Source: Hahella sp. HNIBRBA332
Lineage (GTDB): Bacteria > Pseudomonadota > Gammaproteobacteria > Pseudomonadales > Oleiphilaceae
NCBI RefSeq assembly: GCF_030719035.1
Contig: NZ_CP132203.1
Location: 6,594,501 to 6,658,500, forward strand
Direction: 5' to 3'
Length of the DNA: 64,000 nucleotides
Shown here: in pieces, positions 17,343 to 26,407 of the stretch
Layout: each line of letters opens with the position of its first letter
Position numbering within the stretch: position 1 is the first letter of the stretch
Program-made: the position numbers and the translations under genes
Notes under the pieces: model-generated
The model's database searches: none
What the model was told of the DNA's origin: nothing
Seen by the model: the letters and a program-made list of their open reading frames with translations, nothing else

Positions 17343-18125
17343 ATGAAGACAGGACGCTCCCACGGGTTTACATTGATTGAATTGGTGATGGTGATTGTTA
17401 TCGTCAGCGTGCTGGCGGTGGGCGTGACCCGTTTTATCACCGCGACCGTGGGAGGTTATGTGGACACGGCGGAACGTCAGCAAATGGCGACGGCGGGGCT
17501 GATCGCGGCGGAAAAAATGTCGCGCGCAATCCGCTCTGCGTTGCCCAACTCTGTGCGGGTCGCCAGCGGCTGCATCGAGTTTATTCCCGTGCTCGCCGGC
17601 ACGGACTACGTCAGCGCCCCCATTTCCAGTCCCGCCGCCAGCATCGATGCGGTAGGCGCTCGTCTGGACAATGCGGTCATTGGACGGGCGGCTATTTATC
17701 CCATCGATCAGACTGAGCTGTACGACCCGCAGAGCCCGGGCCCGAACTCTTTGTCGGAGGCGCTGGCGCAACTGCCCACCGGCTCCGATGACATCACCGT
17801 CACTTTATCGGCGAATCATCAATTCCCTACGGATTCCCCTGCGCGGAGATTATATCTGGTGGGAACGCCAGTGGCGTTTTGCCAGTCCGGTGCGGCGATC
17901 TATCGCTATGTAAACTATGGCTTCAACGCCACGCCGGACCTGCCTCCTTCAAGCGGTGCGGTGCGGGAAATGTTGATCAACCTGGTGGCCGCGGGCACGA
18001 CGGACTTCAATTACACCCCGGCGTCGCTGGTGCGTAATGCGGTGGTGCAAATGAGCTTTCGGGTGTCCGACGGGGGAGAGAGCTTCGACATTCAGCAGGA
18101 GGTGAACATTCGCAATGTGCCCTGA
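17343..18125 (+). CDS. mshO: MSHA minor pilin MshO
   Basis: This is a 260-residue minor prepilin of the PilW/GspJ kind. The leader MKTGRSHG precedes FTLIELVMVIVIVSVLAVGV. The large globular domain is longer than in other minor pilins, which fits MshO. I chose the ATG at 17343 because GAGG lies 6 bases upstream; an in-frame TTG at 17331 would be the stop region of mshD. The end overlaps mshP by 11 bases. Confidence 0.83.
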   Translation: MKTGRSHGFTLIELVMVIVIVSVLAVGVTRFITATVGGYVDTAERQQMATAGLIAAEKMSRAIRSALPNSVRVASGCIEFIPVLAGTDYVSAPISSPAASIDAVGARLDNAVIGRAAIYPIDQTELYDPQSPGPNSLSEALAQLPTGSDDITVTLSANHQFPTDSPARRLYLVGTPVAFCQSGAAIYRYVNYGFNATPDLPPSSGAVREMLINLVAAGTTDFNYTPASLVRNAVVQMSFRVSDGGESFDIQQEVNIRNVP

Positions 18126-18540
18126 TCGTCGCCTCTTCAATCCGATTCATCGCCAGCGACAGGCGGGCCTGGGCTTGCCTGCGGCGTTGTTCGTCATCGT
18201 GATACTGGGACTGTTGGTGGTGGCGATCACCGAGTTGGAGCGCTCGACGGCGGAAGGCGTTTCGATGGACATTCTCTCAACGCGGGCATTCTATGCGGCG
18301 GAAACCGGCGCCCAGGCTGCGCTGGGACGATTGTTTCCCGCTGGCGGCGTAGATAACAATTGCTCCGTGGGGTTTCCAGTGCTTAATTTCAGCGCGGAGG
18401 GTTTGGCGGGATGCTCAGCGTCAGTGGTGTGTTTGACGGATTCCGCGGGCGGGGAAGATTACTTCACCCTGCGCAGTACGGGTAGCTGCGGCGGTGGCGA
18501 TGAAACCGCCTCGCGCACCATTGAAGTGAGGGCGCACTGA
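18115..18540 (+). CDS. mshP: MSHA accessory protein MshP (PilX-like)
   Basis: This is a 141-residue prepilin-like protein resembling PilX. It has the segment RQRQAGLGLPAALFVIVILGLLV, in which AGLGLPAALF takes the place of the usual G-F-T-L-I-E. The next segment TRAFYAAETGAQAAL is typical of MshP and PilX. The prepilin cleavage site is atypical and lacks a Glu at position 5. It overlaps mshO at the start, and its stop overlaps the mshQ ATG (TGATG). Confidence 0.8.
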   Translation: MCPDRRLFNPIHRQRQAGLGLPAALFVIVILGLLVVAITELERSTAEGVSMDILSTRAFYAAETGAQAALGRLFPAGGVDNNCSVGFPVLNFSAEGLAGCSASVVCLTDSAGGEDYFTLRSTGSCGGGDETASRTIEVRAH

Positions 18541-21500
18541 TGTTCCGGCGGCGTCAGGTTCTGCTAACGCTTATGGCGCTGGTCTGTTTATGCGCCGCCA
18601 GCACGCGGACATTCGCCGCCTATGTGGTGGAAACGGTGTCCGGCACGGCCTTTGACTCGACTTCGTCCACGGTCACCTGGAACCGGGACAGCTCACTGAC
18701 CGGTTATCCCCGCGACGACGACTTCCAACTGGTTAATATCGGTTTCACTTTTTACCTGGGACAGACCGGCTACACCCAAGTGCGCATTCTCTCCAACGGC
18801 GCATTGCACTTCGGCGCCGACCAAGGTTTTTACAAAGATTACACCAACGAAGCGTTGCCAATCGAAGGCGCTTGCACAGGGACCTGTCCGGGCTATGAAG
18901 AACCCGCCGATAGAGCCATCTTGGGCTACTGGGATGACCTGGAGCCGTCATTGGGAGGCAGCGTCACATACAGTACCTTAGGCAGCTCACCCAACCGGCG
19001 CTTTGTCGCATCCTGGAATGGAGTGCCTCGTTACAACGGAGCGGGCACCAGTTACTCCCTGCAAATCGTTCTGTATGAAAACGGCAATGTGCTGTTCCGT
19101 TATGGCAATGACAACGTGAATGGCGCCAGCGCCACCATCGGTATCGAGGTGGATAATTCCGATTACGCTCAGTATTCCTTTGACACTGTCTCCGTCAACG
19201 ACGCCACGGATCTGTTGTGGCGACGGGAGTTTCCGGCGTTATCCGCCGCGGCGGCGAGCTGCACGACGCCAACCCAGGTCACGGTGGATTTCGCTGCGCC
19301 GGTGTCGCCGGCGCGGGCGGTAGACGCTTCCAATTACAGTCTGGACAACGGCGCGTCCGTCCTGAGCGCGTCTCTGGTGGACTCAGACACGGTGCTGCTC
19401 ACCACCAGTTCGTTGAGCTTGGGCGTTACCTATACGCTGCAAACCACCTATCCCACTCAGAGTCTGTCCTTTAGTCTGGATGATCCCACCAGCGCAGATT
19501 TCAGCGATGATTTCAGTTCCGGCGGCTATAGCGGCGGCTCGGGCGCCTGGAGCGGCAGCTGGCAGGAACTGGATGACAACGGCAGCGCCAGCTCGGGCTT
19601 TGTTCGGGTTAGTGGAGGCGCGGCGCGCTTTAATGGTTACTTTAATTTCACAGGTTATCCGGCGCTGTACCGGGAGGTGGACCTTTCATCCTTCACTTCG
19701 GCGACGTTGACATACAGTTACAGCACCACTAACAATCTGGAAGGCTCGGACAGTTTCGACGTGGCGGTCTCCGCCAACGGCGGGTCCAGCTACACAGTGG
19801 TGGCGTCGTATTCTAATGACGTCAGTGGAACCGCGACGATTGATTTAACGCCCTACCTTTCCGCCAATACCCGCATTCGATTTCGCGTCAGCAGTAATTA
19901 CAACAACTACGATGAGTTCATGTATATCGACAACGTGACCATCGCCGCCCGCGGGGCGCCCAGCGCATGCGGATTTTCCGCCATCGCCATCTGGCGCATG
20001 GAAGATGAAGTCTGGAACGGCTCCGCCGGCGAAGTCAGTGACGCCAGCGGCAACAACCTGAGCGGCCGCGCCTATAACGGCGCGCAGACACTGGATACGG
20101 CTCCGGCGATCGCCGGCGATCCCGGCACCTGCGCCTACGCTGAATTTGACGGCAGCTCGCAATATATCGAGATCGCTGATAACAACCTGCTGGACATTAC
20201 CAATAACCTGACTGTTAGCGCCTGGGTATACCCCAGGCAGATCCCCACTTCGGAACTGAAAACCATCCTTTCCAAAGATGAAAACTACGAGTTCCATATC
20301 GATAGTTCCGGGGAGATATACTGGTGGTGGAACGACAGCGGAGGAACAACGCGTTCGATTACCACCAGCGGCGCCAACATGGTGGCCAACGCCTGGCGTC
20401 ATATCGTCATCACCTATGAAAGCGGCGCCCAGAGGGTTTATGTGGATGGCGTGGTGCGCGGCTCTGCGTCCTATACCGGGACGTTGTTGACCAACTCCGA
20501 CCCGCTGCAGATCGGGCAGGACCAGGGCTACTCCGTGCGCTACTTCAGTGGCCGCATCGACGAAGTGCAGATATACAATAAGACGTTGTCCGCGACGGAG
20601 GTCGGCGATCTATACGCGGAAACGCATCCCTGCGCAAGCAGCGGGGCCTGTCTTGGGACTTTCCCTGACGCCATCTCCAGCCACTCCGGTGGAACCGTCA
20701 GCTTTGGTTATAACTCTCAGGTTATTGATAGCCCCGATAATATCCTGGATGCAGGAACCGTGACAGTGAATGGCGGTTCCTCGGTGCTGAGCTGCACCTC
20801 CACCACCTGCGTCGCTTCTGGAGATTCGGTGGATACGCTGAATCCGGGAGCCTTTCCCGACACCAGCGTCTATGTGACGGATTTGAATGTGAGTGGGGCG
20901 GGCACACTGGGCGGGGCCACTAACCAGTATCGCACGGTCTCCGTTAGCGACGCCTCGGTCATGAACGTGTCGAGCAGCTATTCCGAGTACTTTATCAACC
21001 AATTGAGCATTGGCTATCAGGGCAAGGTTAACCTGCAACCGGGAGACTACTGGATAAACCAGCTAACGCTGGGCAGTGAGGTGGAAATCAATGTAGCCGG
21101 ATCGGGTACGGCGCGTCTTTTCGTCAATCAGTCCTTATCCATTGGTTACCAGAGCTATCTGAACGCTCCCGGCGGCTCATCTTCCAACGCCAGCCGATTG
21201 TTGCTGTACGCATACGGCAATGTGACATTCAGCTCCGCCGTGACATTTGCCGGCGTGCTCTATAGCGGAGGGGATGTGAGTCTGGGTTATCAGAACAAGA
21301 TCTACGGCGCGATTACAGCGGAAGATGTGACCAGCAACAGCGACGTTGACGTCACCTACAATTCCGGCAGTGTGTCTGCGCTGGATTATGGCGCGCTGTG
21401 CAGCGTCGGCGCCTTGAACCGTTTTGTCATCACCACCGGCTCTACCGCCAGCACCTGTCTACCGCATGCGGTGCGCATCGAAGCCCAGGACTCCAGCGGC

Positions 21501-23582
21501 GCCACTTTATCGACCTACGCCGGCACGGTGGCGCTGAGCACCTCTCGTTCGCGCGGCGTATGGGCGGTGCAGACCGGTGCGGGAACCTTGTCGCCGGACC
21601 CCGATAACAGCGACGACGGGGCCGCCGCTTACACATTTTCCGCGGCGGACGCCGGCGTGGCGCAATTGACTCTGAGCAACAACCTGGCTGAATCATTGAC
21701 CCTGACGGCGACGGATGCGGACGCTTCCATCAGCGGCGTCGGCGGCCCGATTCAGTTCCTCGATAATATTCTGTATATCGAGGAGAACGACAGCCTTGAT
21801 TACGACCTGATTGCGGGACGTCGGCATAATTTCAAAGTCTCCCTGATAGCCAAGGACCCCGGTGGAGCCGGTAGTTGTGGACCGGTGGAGGAATACGATG
21901 GCGGCGTCAACCTGAAGGCCTGGCTGACGCGCAGTAGCGCTGACCCAGCGGGCGTAGCGCCGCAGATAGTCGGCAATACCACCGCGACGCTTCCTGACAG
22001 TCAGCCTGCCAGCGCCAATCTTAATCTGAGCTTCACCAGTGGCGAAGCGACCTTTGCATGGGATACGTCCGATGTGGGCGCCTACGTGTTGAATCTGCGG
22101 GATGACAGCAGTGGGCTGATTCTGGACGAGTCGGATAATCCTCTGACCATCGCCAGCGATAACGCCTCTGCGCCCTGGATCGTCAGGCCGTTCGCCATTC
22201 GGGTCGATGCGGTGGGCAATCCCGCCGCGACCGGGCCCAGTGGCGGGGCTTATCGCAAAGCCGGGGCGGACTTTACGCTGAATGTCGGCGGTGTGTTGTA
22301 TCAGGCGGCGGATGATCTGGATGGCGATGGACAGGCGGATTCAGGCGCGGATTTGTCCGGCAATGGCTTGGCGCCAGCGTTTGGTAATGAAGGGGAGATG
22401 GTACAGCTTTCCGTATCGAGTATTGCGCCGGCGCCCAATGGCGTATTGTCTGGAGATTTGAGCCTGCCGGGAGGCTCGACCTTATTCAGTGGCGGTCAGG
22501 CCAGCGGCGCCTATCAATTCAGCGAAGTGGGCGTCATTAATCTGAGCGCAGTCATTGACGACAGTAATTATCTGGGCGCCGGTTCCGCCAGAACGGCGAA
22601 AATCAGCGGCGCCAGCGGTGATATCGGACGTTTTTACCCCGCCTATCTGGCGGTGTCCGCCAACACACCCACCTTCACGCCGCCCTGGGCCTGCGCGTTC
22701 ACCTATCAGGATCAGAGTTTCCCTTATGACGTGAGTCCGGTATTGACCTTGGTTGGTAAAAACGTAGCGGGGGCCACGACGCTGAACTATGACGCCGCCT
22801 ACTTTAAGTTCAGCAACACGTTGCAAAGCAATCGAAGCTACAGCGACGCCAGTGGCCGCAGTTCAACGCTTAGTTTCGACAGCAGCGGCGCTTCGCTTTC
22901 GTTGAGTACTGGCGCGGTGTATGACGGCTCTGGAACCCTGTCCCTGTCCGGTGACACGTTTACTTACCAGAAATCCAACTCACTGCCCTTGGCGGATGAC
23001 GATCCGTTCGCGGCCAATGTGAATCTCACCTTCGCCGCCGCGGACCTGCAGGACAGCGATGGCGCCTGTTACAAGACCAGCGATGCGGACGCCTGTCTGG
23101 ACTTCGCCATCACCGGCATCGCCGGCACGGAAATTCGGTATGGCCGCCTGCGCATGGAAAACGCCTATGGGCCGGAAACCGCCAGTCTGGAGTTGCCCAT
23201 GTACATCGAGCATTGGAACGGAGCCCGCTTCGTCGAAAACGCCTCAGACAGCTGCACCAGCTACAGCAGCAGCCCGGCGACACTGGCGATGAGCAGTTAC
23301 AGCGGCAACCTGAATTCCGGCGAAACCCGGGCGGAAGTCGCCGGCAACCCCGGCGCCGGCGGCGCCTTCGCCTCCGCCGTCTATCCCGACGGACAGGAGG
23401 TCTACCTGACCAGCCCCGGCATCGGCAACGAGGGGACGGTCGGCTTGCGTTACAACACCGATCTATGGTTACGCTTCGACTGGGATGGCGACAACAGTCT
23501 AGACAACCCCTCCGCCACGGCCACCTTCGGGCAATACCGGGGCCACGACCGCATCATTTATTGGCGAGAAGTGACCCAGTAG
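18540..23582 (+). CDS. mshQ: MSHA adhesin-like protein MshQ with LamG domain
   Basis: This is a 1680-residue secreted or pilus-tip-associated protein, the last gene of the MSHA operon. It has a signal peptide (about residues 1-26), a beta-rich N-terminal region with a nidogen-like opening (NIGFTFYLGQTGYTQVRI), a concanavalin/LamG domain at about 482-691 (YIEIADNNLLDITNNLTVSAW and WRHIVITYESGAQRVYVDG), a Ser/Tyr/Gly-rich beta-helix-like stretch to about 955, and the C-terminal MshQ-type domain (DUF6701) to the end. LamG domains bind sugars or proteins, which suggests adhesion to surfaces or glycans. MshQ is usually long, so the size is not abnormal. Confidence 0.85.
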   Translation: MFRRRQVLLTLMALVCLCAASTRTFAAYVVETVSGTAFDSTSSTVTWNRDSSLTGYPRDDDFQLVNIGFTFYLGQTGYTQVRILSNGALHFGADQGFYKDYTNEALPIEGACTGTCPGYEEPADRAILGYWDDLEPSLGGSVTYSTLGSSPNRRFVASWNGVPRYNGAGTSYSLQIVLYENGNVLFRYGNDNVNGASATIGIEVDNSDYAQYSFDTVSVNDATDLLWRREFPALSAAAASCTTPTQVTVDFAAPVSPARAVDASNYSLDNGASVLSASLVDSDTVLLTTSSLSLGVTYTLQTTYPTQSLSFSLDDPTSADFSDDFSSGGYSGGSGAWSGSWQELDDNGSASSGFVRVSGGAARFNGYFNFTGYPALYREVDLSSFTSATLTYSYSTTNNLEGSDSFDVAVSANGGSSYTVVASYSNDVSGTATIDLTPYLSANTRIRFRVSSNYNNYDEFMYIDNVTIAARGAPSACGFSAIAIWRMEDEVWNGSAGEVSDASGNNLSGRAYNGAQTLDTAPAIAGDPGTCAYAEFDGSSQYIEIADNNLLDITNNLTVSAWVYPRQIPTSELKTILSKDENYEFHIDSSGEIYWWWNDSGGTTRSITTSGANMVANAWRHIVITYESGAQRVYVDGVVRGSASYTGTLLTNSDPLQIGQDQGYSVRYFSGRIDEVQIYNKTLSATEVGDLYAETHPCASSGACLGTFPDAISSHSGGTVSFGYNSQVIDSPDNILDAGTVTVNGGSSVLSCTSTTCVASGDSVDTLNPGAFPDTSVYVTDLNVSGAGTLGGATNQYRTVSVSDASVMNVSSSYSEYFINQLSIGYQGKVNLQPGDYWINQLTLGSEVEINVAGSGTARLFVNQSLSIGYQSYLNAPGGSSSNASRLLLYAYGNVTFSSAVTFAGVLYSGGDVSLGYQNKIYGAITAEDVTSNSDVDVTYNSGSVSALDYGALCSVGALNRFVITTGSTASTCLPHAVRIEAQDSSGATLSTYAGTVALSTSRSRGVWAVQTGAGTLSPDPDNSDDGAAAYTFSAADAGVAQLTLSNNLAESLTLTATDADASISGVGGPIQFLDNILYIEENDSLDYDLIAGRRHNFKVSLIAKDPGGAGSCGPVEEYDGGVNLKAWLTRSSADPAGVAPQIVGNTTATLPDSQPASANLNLSFTSGEATFAWDTSDVGAYVLNLRDDSSGLILDESDNPLTIASDNASAPWIVRPFAIRVDAVGNPAATGPSGGAYRKAGADFTLNVGGVLYQAADDLDGDGQADSGADLSGNGLAPAFGNEGEMVQLSVSSIAPAPNGVLSGDLSLPGGSTLFSGGQASGAYQFSEVGVINLSAVIDDSNYLGAGSARTAKISGASGDIGRFYPAYLAVSANTPTFTPPWACAFTYQDQSFPYDVSPVLTLVGKNVAGATTLNYDAAYFKFSNTLQSNRSYSDASGRSSTLSFDSSGASLSLSTGAVYDGSGTLSLSGDTFTYQKSNSLPLADDDPFAANVNLTFAAADLQDSDGACYKTSDADACLDFAITGIAGTEIRYGRLRMENAYGPETASLELPMYIEHWNGARFVENASDSCTSYSSSPATLAMSSYSGNLNSGETRAEVAGNPGAGGAFASAVYPDGQEVYLTSPGIGNEGTVGLRYNTDLWLRFDWDGDNSLDNPSATATFGQYRGHDRIIYWREVTQ

Positions 23583-23615
23583 AGGCCAGGTCACGCCCCC
23601 CCCCACACAATCTCC

Positions 23616-23753
23616 CCGTTCGTCCTGAGCCTGTCGAAGGACTTCCCAGAGCGTCAGACCCTACCACGGGTTTACTTCAGTAAACTTTATACTGGGTTAA
23701 CCCTCGATACGCCTGCATTGCATAACGCCCTTCGACAAGCTCAGGGCGAACGG
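23616..23753. repeat. REP-like inverted pair 1
   Basis: A forward copy (23616-23642) faces a reverse copy (23728-23753). The roughly 85-base spacer is nearly identical to that of pair 4. Confidence 0.85.
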
Positions 23754-23862
23754 AGGGGGACAAACGATACTGGCGGCTCTCTGACTTGTCTGAGGTAAAC
23801 GGGGCATGTATTACAGGAAGAAACTCGTAAAGGTAGAACCGAACCGCAACCCTAAAATTTCC

Positions 23863-23989
23863 CCGTTCGTCCTGAGCCTGTCGAAGGACCTCCCAGAGCG
23901 CCAGACCCTGCTTCAGTAAATTTTAGCCTGGGTTAACCATTGATACGTCTGTATTGCATAACGCCCTTCGACAAGCTCAGGGCGAACGG
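23863..23989. repeat. REP-like inverted pair 2
   Basis: A forward copy (23863-23889) faces a reverse copy (23964-23989). The spacer is a shortened version of the pair 1 spacer. Confidence 0.85.
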
Positions 23990-24142
23990 GGTGCATGTTA
24001 TCAGTGCCCGATTCGCTGGTGTTTCTTGGTTGGTATGGATGTGTGTATTTGACGAGGAGGATTCGGAGGAGAATCGCGTGCTACGGTTAACTCACCATTA
24101 ATGTGTGTTCGAACAATGACGGACCGCAGCCCCTAAATTTCC

Positions 24143-24169
24143 ACGTTCGTCCTGAGCCCGTCGAAGGAC
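24143..24169 (+). repeat. REP-like solo copy
   Basis: A forward copy with two changes from the others (ACGTTCG at its start and AGCCCGTCG in the core). No reverse partner follows, so it looks like the remnant of a pair. Confidence 0.75.
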
Positions 24170-24252
24170 CTCCTAGAGCGCCAGATCCTATTTCTGAAAC
24201 CTGAATTGGCGAGACGTGAGACCCGAAACGGACCGCAGCCCCTAAATTCCAC

Positions 24253-24366
24253 CCGTTCGTCCTGAGCTTGTCGAAGGACCTCCCAGAGCGCCAGACCTAC
24301 TTCAGCGGGTTAACCATTGATACGTCTGTATTGCATAAAGCCCTTCGACAGGCTCAGGGCGAACGG
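24253..24366. repeat. REP-like inverted pair 3
   Basis: A forward copy (24253-24279) faces a reverse copy (24341-24366), with a 61-base spacer, the shortest of the four pairs. Confidence 0.85.
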
Positions 24367-24488
24367 AGGGGGACAAACGATACTGGCGGCTCTCTCTGTT
24401 TGGCCCGAAACAAATGGGGCGTGGTCACATCACTTATTGCATGAAGAGGCTCATAAAGGTAGAACCGAACCGCAACCCTAAAAATCCC

Positions 24489-24626
24489 CCGTTCGTCCTG
24501 AGCCTGTCGAAGGACTTCCCAGAGCGTCAGACCCTACCACGGGTTTACTTCAGTAAACTTTATACTGGGTTAACCCTCGATACGCCTGTATTGCATAACG
24601 CCCTTCGACAGGCTCAGGGCGAACGG
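24489..24626. repeat. REP-like inverted pair 4
   Basis: A forward copy (24489-24515) faces a reverse copy (24601-24626). It is almost identical to pair 1, including the spacer, which indicates a recent duplication. Confidence 0.85.
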
Positions 24627-24697
24627 AGTGGGTGTTGCCAGTGCTCACTGGTGGTATAGGCGAGTGGGGCATTCAGGGTGTAGAGAGTATTACGAAG

Positions 24698-24728
24698 AAA
24701 AGGCGGCGGACCTTGGCCGGCCGCCGCC
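24698..24728 (-). terminator. Terminator of the AAA ATPase gene
   Basis: Perfect eight-base arms GGCGGCGG (24702-24709) and CCGCCGCC (24721-24728) are followed on the minus strand by TTTT. It lies 22 bases downstream of the ATPase stop codon and also separates it from the repeat array. Confidence 0.7.
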
Positions 24729-24749
24729 ATGTCTGTATTGAGAAAGGGC

Positions 24750-26237
24750 TCAGTCCGCCGGGACGCAGCGGGCGGCGGCCCAGGCGCGTAGGGCCAGCAT
24801 GTCCTCGGCCATCACCACGGAGAGAGGCTGGGTGTTGCTGATTTCCTCCAGCACTAACTCGGTTGTCAGCGGTTGCCCCAGGGCGGCGGCGGAGTAGAGG
24901 GCGGATACCACCGCTTGCTCGATTTCCGCGCCGGTGAAGCCATCAGTGGACTCCGCCAGCAATTTTGCGTCGAAGTTGGCGGGGGACAGTCCGCGTTTTT
25001 GCAAATGAATGTCGAAAATAATCTGGCGCACTTCCAGGGTGGGAAGATCTACGAAGAAGATTTCATCAATACGCCCCTTGCGCATCAGCTCCGGCGGCAG
25101 CGATTTGATATTGTTGGCGGTGGCGACCATGAAGACCGGGTGTTTGTTTTCCGACATCCAGGTAAGCAGCGTGCCCAGCACCCGCTTGGAGACGCCCTGG
25201 TCATTGCCGTCCTGCCCCAGGCCTTTTTCGATCTCATCGATCCACAGCACGCAGGGAGACATCAATTCCGCCAGTTGCAGCGCCTCGCGCATATTCCTTT
25301 CGGTCTCGCCGAAGAATTTGTTGTACAGCGCGCCCATGTCCAGGCGCAGCAGCGGCAGGCCCCACATACCGGCGACGGCTTTGGCGGCGAGACTCTTGCC
25401 GCCGCCTTGCACGCCCAGCAGCATGATGCCTTTGGGCGGATCCAGTTGCGCTTCCGACTTGCCTTCAACGAATGCGACCCGGCGTTGCTGCAGCCATTTT
25501 TTCAGGGACTCCAAGCCCCCTACATCGGTGAATTTGGCGGTGTCGTATTCAAAGCTCAACACGCCTTCCATGTCCATCAGCTCAAACTTGGCCCGATTGA
25601 CCTCAGGAATGTCCGATTGCGTGATGGCTCCGTCATCGAAAATGGCGCCGCGAGCCAGACGTCGAGCTTCTTCGAAGGTGACGCCAGACATATTGCGCAC
25701 CAGCTGCTGCAGGGTTTTGTTGTCCGTTTTCACCTTCTCGCCATAGTGTTGTTGCGACCAGCGAGCGGCCTCTTCACGTACAATATTGATTAACTGATCC
25801 GCGTTAGGCAGGCGCATCCTGAAATTGGCGCTCAGATGCTTGAGTTCTCCTGGAATATCCAGAGAGTGACTCAGTAGGATCACCGTGTGCCCGTTGTTGC
25901 GATGGGTGAGGGCGATATCCTTGAGCAGACGGATATGTTTGGGCTCGTCGTCCAGAAATGGGTGGTAGTCGCAAAGAACGAAGATGCTCGCGGTATGGCT
26001 GCGCTTGATATGCTCCAGAATCTTTTCTGGATCTTTCAGCTTATCCTCCTGTTCCAGATCAAAACCGAAACCCAGCCGTTTCAGGCCGTCCGTTACGGTC
26101 CAGGAGAACAGCGGCAGGCTTTTCTTGATCGCCAGACGGGTGACGGTGTCCAGCACCCGGGTCTCTTCATGGCTTTGAATCACTATCAGGGGAATCCGGG
26201 AATCAATCATCAATCCCAGGTCATGTACTTCGGGCAT
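24750..26237 (-). CDS. Ycf46-like AAA+ ATPase
   Basis: This is a cytoplasmic AAA+ ATPase of the kind annotated as Ycf46 or FtsH-like, without a protease domain. The N-terminal 250 residues include LIVIQSHEETRVLDTVTRLA and a degenerate ATPase-like region with FVLCDYHPFLDD. The C-terminal AAA module has Walker A GVQGGGKSLAAK near residue 277, Walker B VLWIDEIEKG near 332, and the second region of homology with NNIKSLPPELMRKGRIDEIF. I chose the ATG at 26237, giving 495 residues, because it fits the conserved start; the open frame extends 56 codons further without a good site. It is divergent from the PrkB-like gene. The cellular role is unknown. Confidence 0.82.
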   Translation of the reverse strand: MPEVHDLGLMIDSRIPLIVIQSHEETRVLDTVTRLAIKKSLPLFSWTVTDGLKRLGFGFDLEQEDKLKDPEKILEHIKRSHTASIFVLCDYHPFLDDEPKHIRLLKDIALTHRNNGHTVILLSHSLDIPGELKHLSANFRMRLPNADQLINIVREEAARWSQQHYGEKVKTDNKTLQQLVRNMSGVTFEEARRLARGAIFDDGAITQSDIPEVNRAKFELMDMEGVLSFEYDTAKFTDVGGLESLKKWLQQRRVAFVEGKSEAQLDPPKGIMLLGVQGGGKSLAAKAVAGMWGLPLLRLDMGALYNKFFGETERNMREALQLAELMSPCVLWIDEIEKGLGQDGNDQGVSKRVLGTLLTWMSENKHPVFMVATANNIKSLPPELMRKGRIDEIFFVDLPTLEVRQIIFDIHLQKRGLSPANFDAKLLAESTDGFTGAEIEQAVVSALYSAAALGQPLTTELVLEEISNTQPLSVVMAEDMLALRAWAAARCVPAD

Positions 26238-26407
26238 AGGCGCCTCTGCTCTCTGCGATGTCGTCAAGGTTGTGTTTATCCTGAAAGCAAGATTACCATA
26301 GCCCCAGCCTCGGCATGAACCGCCGCGCGCAGCCAGTTCAGTAAACGCACGGAAACAGTCACGTATAAGGCTCTCTCCGATTGGAAGCCGTAGAAGGATA
26401 CGCATTC

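Larger units (their letters stand above)
23583..24697. repeat. Non-coding array of REP/MITE-like inverted repeats
   Basis: This 1.1 kb region holds nine copies of a 26-27 base element, five forward (core CGTCCTGAGCCTGTCGAAGG) and four reverse (core TTCGACAAGCTCAGGGCGAA). Forward copies start at 23616, 23863, 24143, 24253 and 24489; reverse copies at 23728, 23964, 24341 and 24601. Eight form four inverted pairs about 110-140 bases across. Spacers are also duplicated: a long block after 23642 recurs after 24515, a GGGGGACAAACGATACTGGC block recurs at about 23756 and 24369, and a GGACCGCAGCCCCTAAATT block at 24121 and 24231. I see no credible gene in it. Confidence 0.9.

Noticed and set aside
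24414..24659. 81-codon open frame through the REP array
   Set aside because: It is made of repeat sequence, reads through inverted copies, and has no ribosome site.
23583..24697. CRISPR array
   Set aside because: The repeats occur in both orientations, spacings differ, the spacers are themselves duplicated, and no cas gene is present.
24873..25793. Long plus-strand frames opposite the AAA ATPase
   Set aside because: The opposite strand carries a clear Walker A/B ATPase; these are shadows produced by GC-rich third positions.
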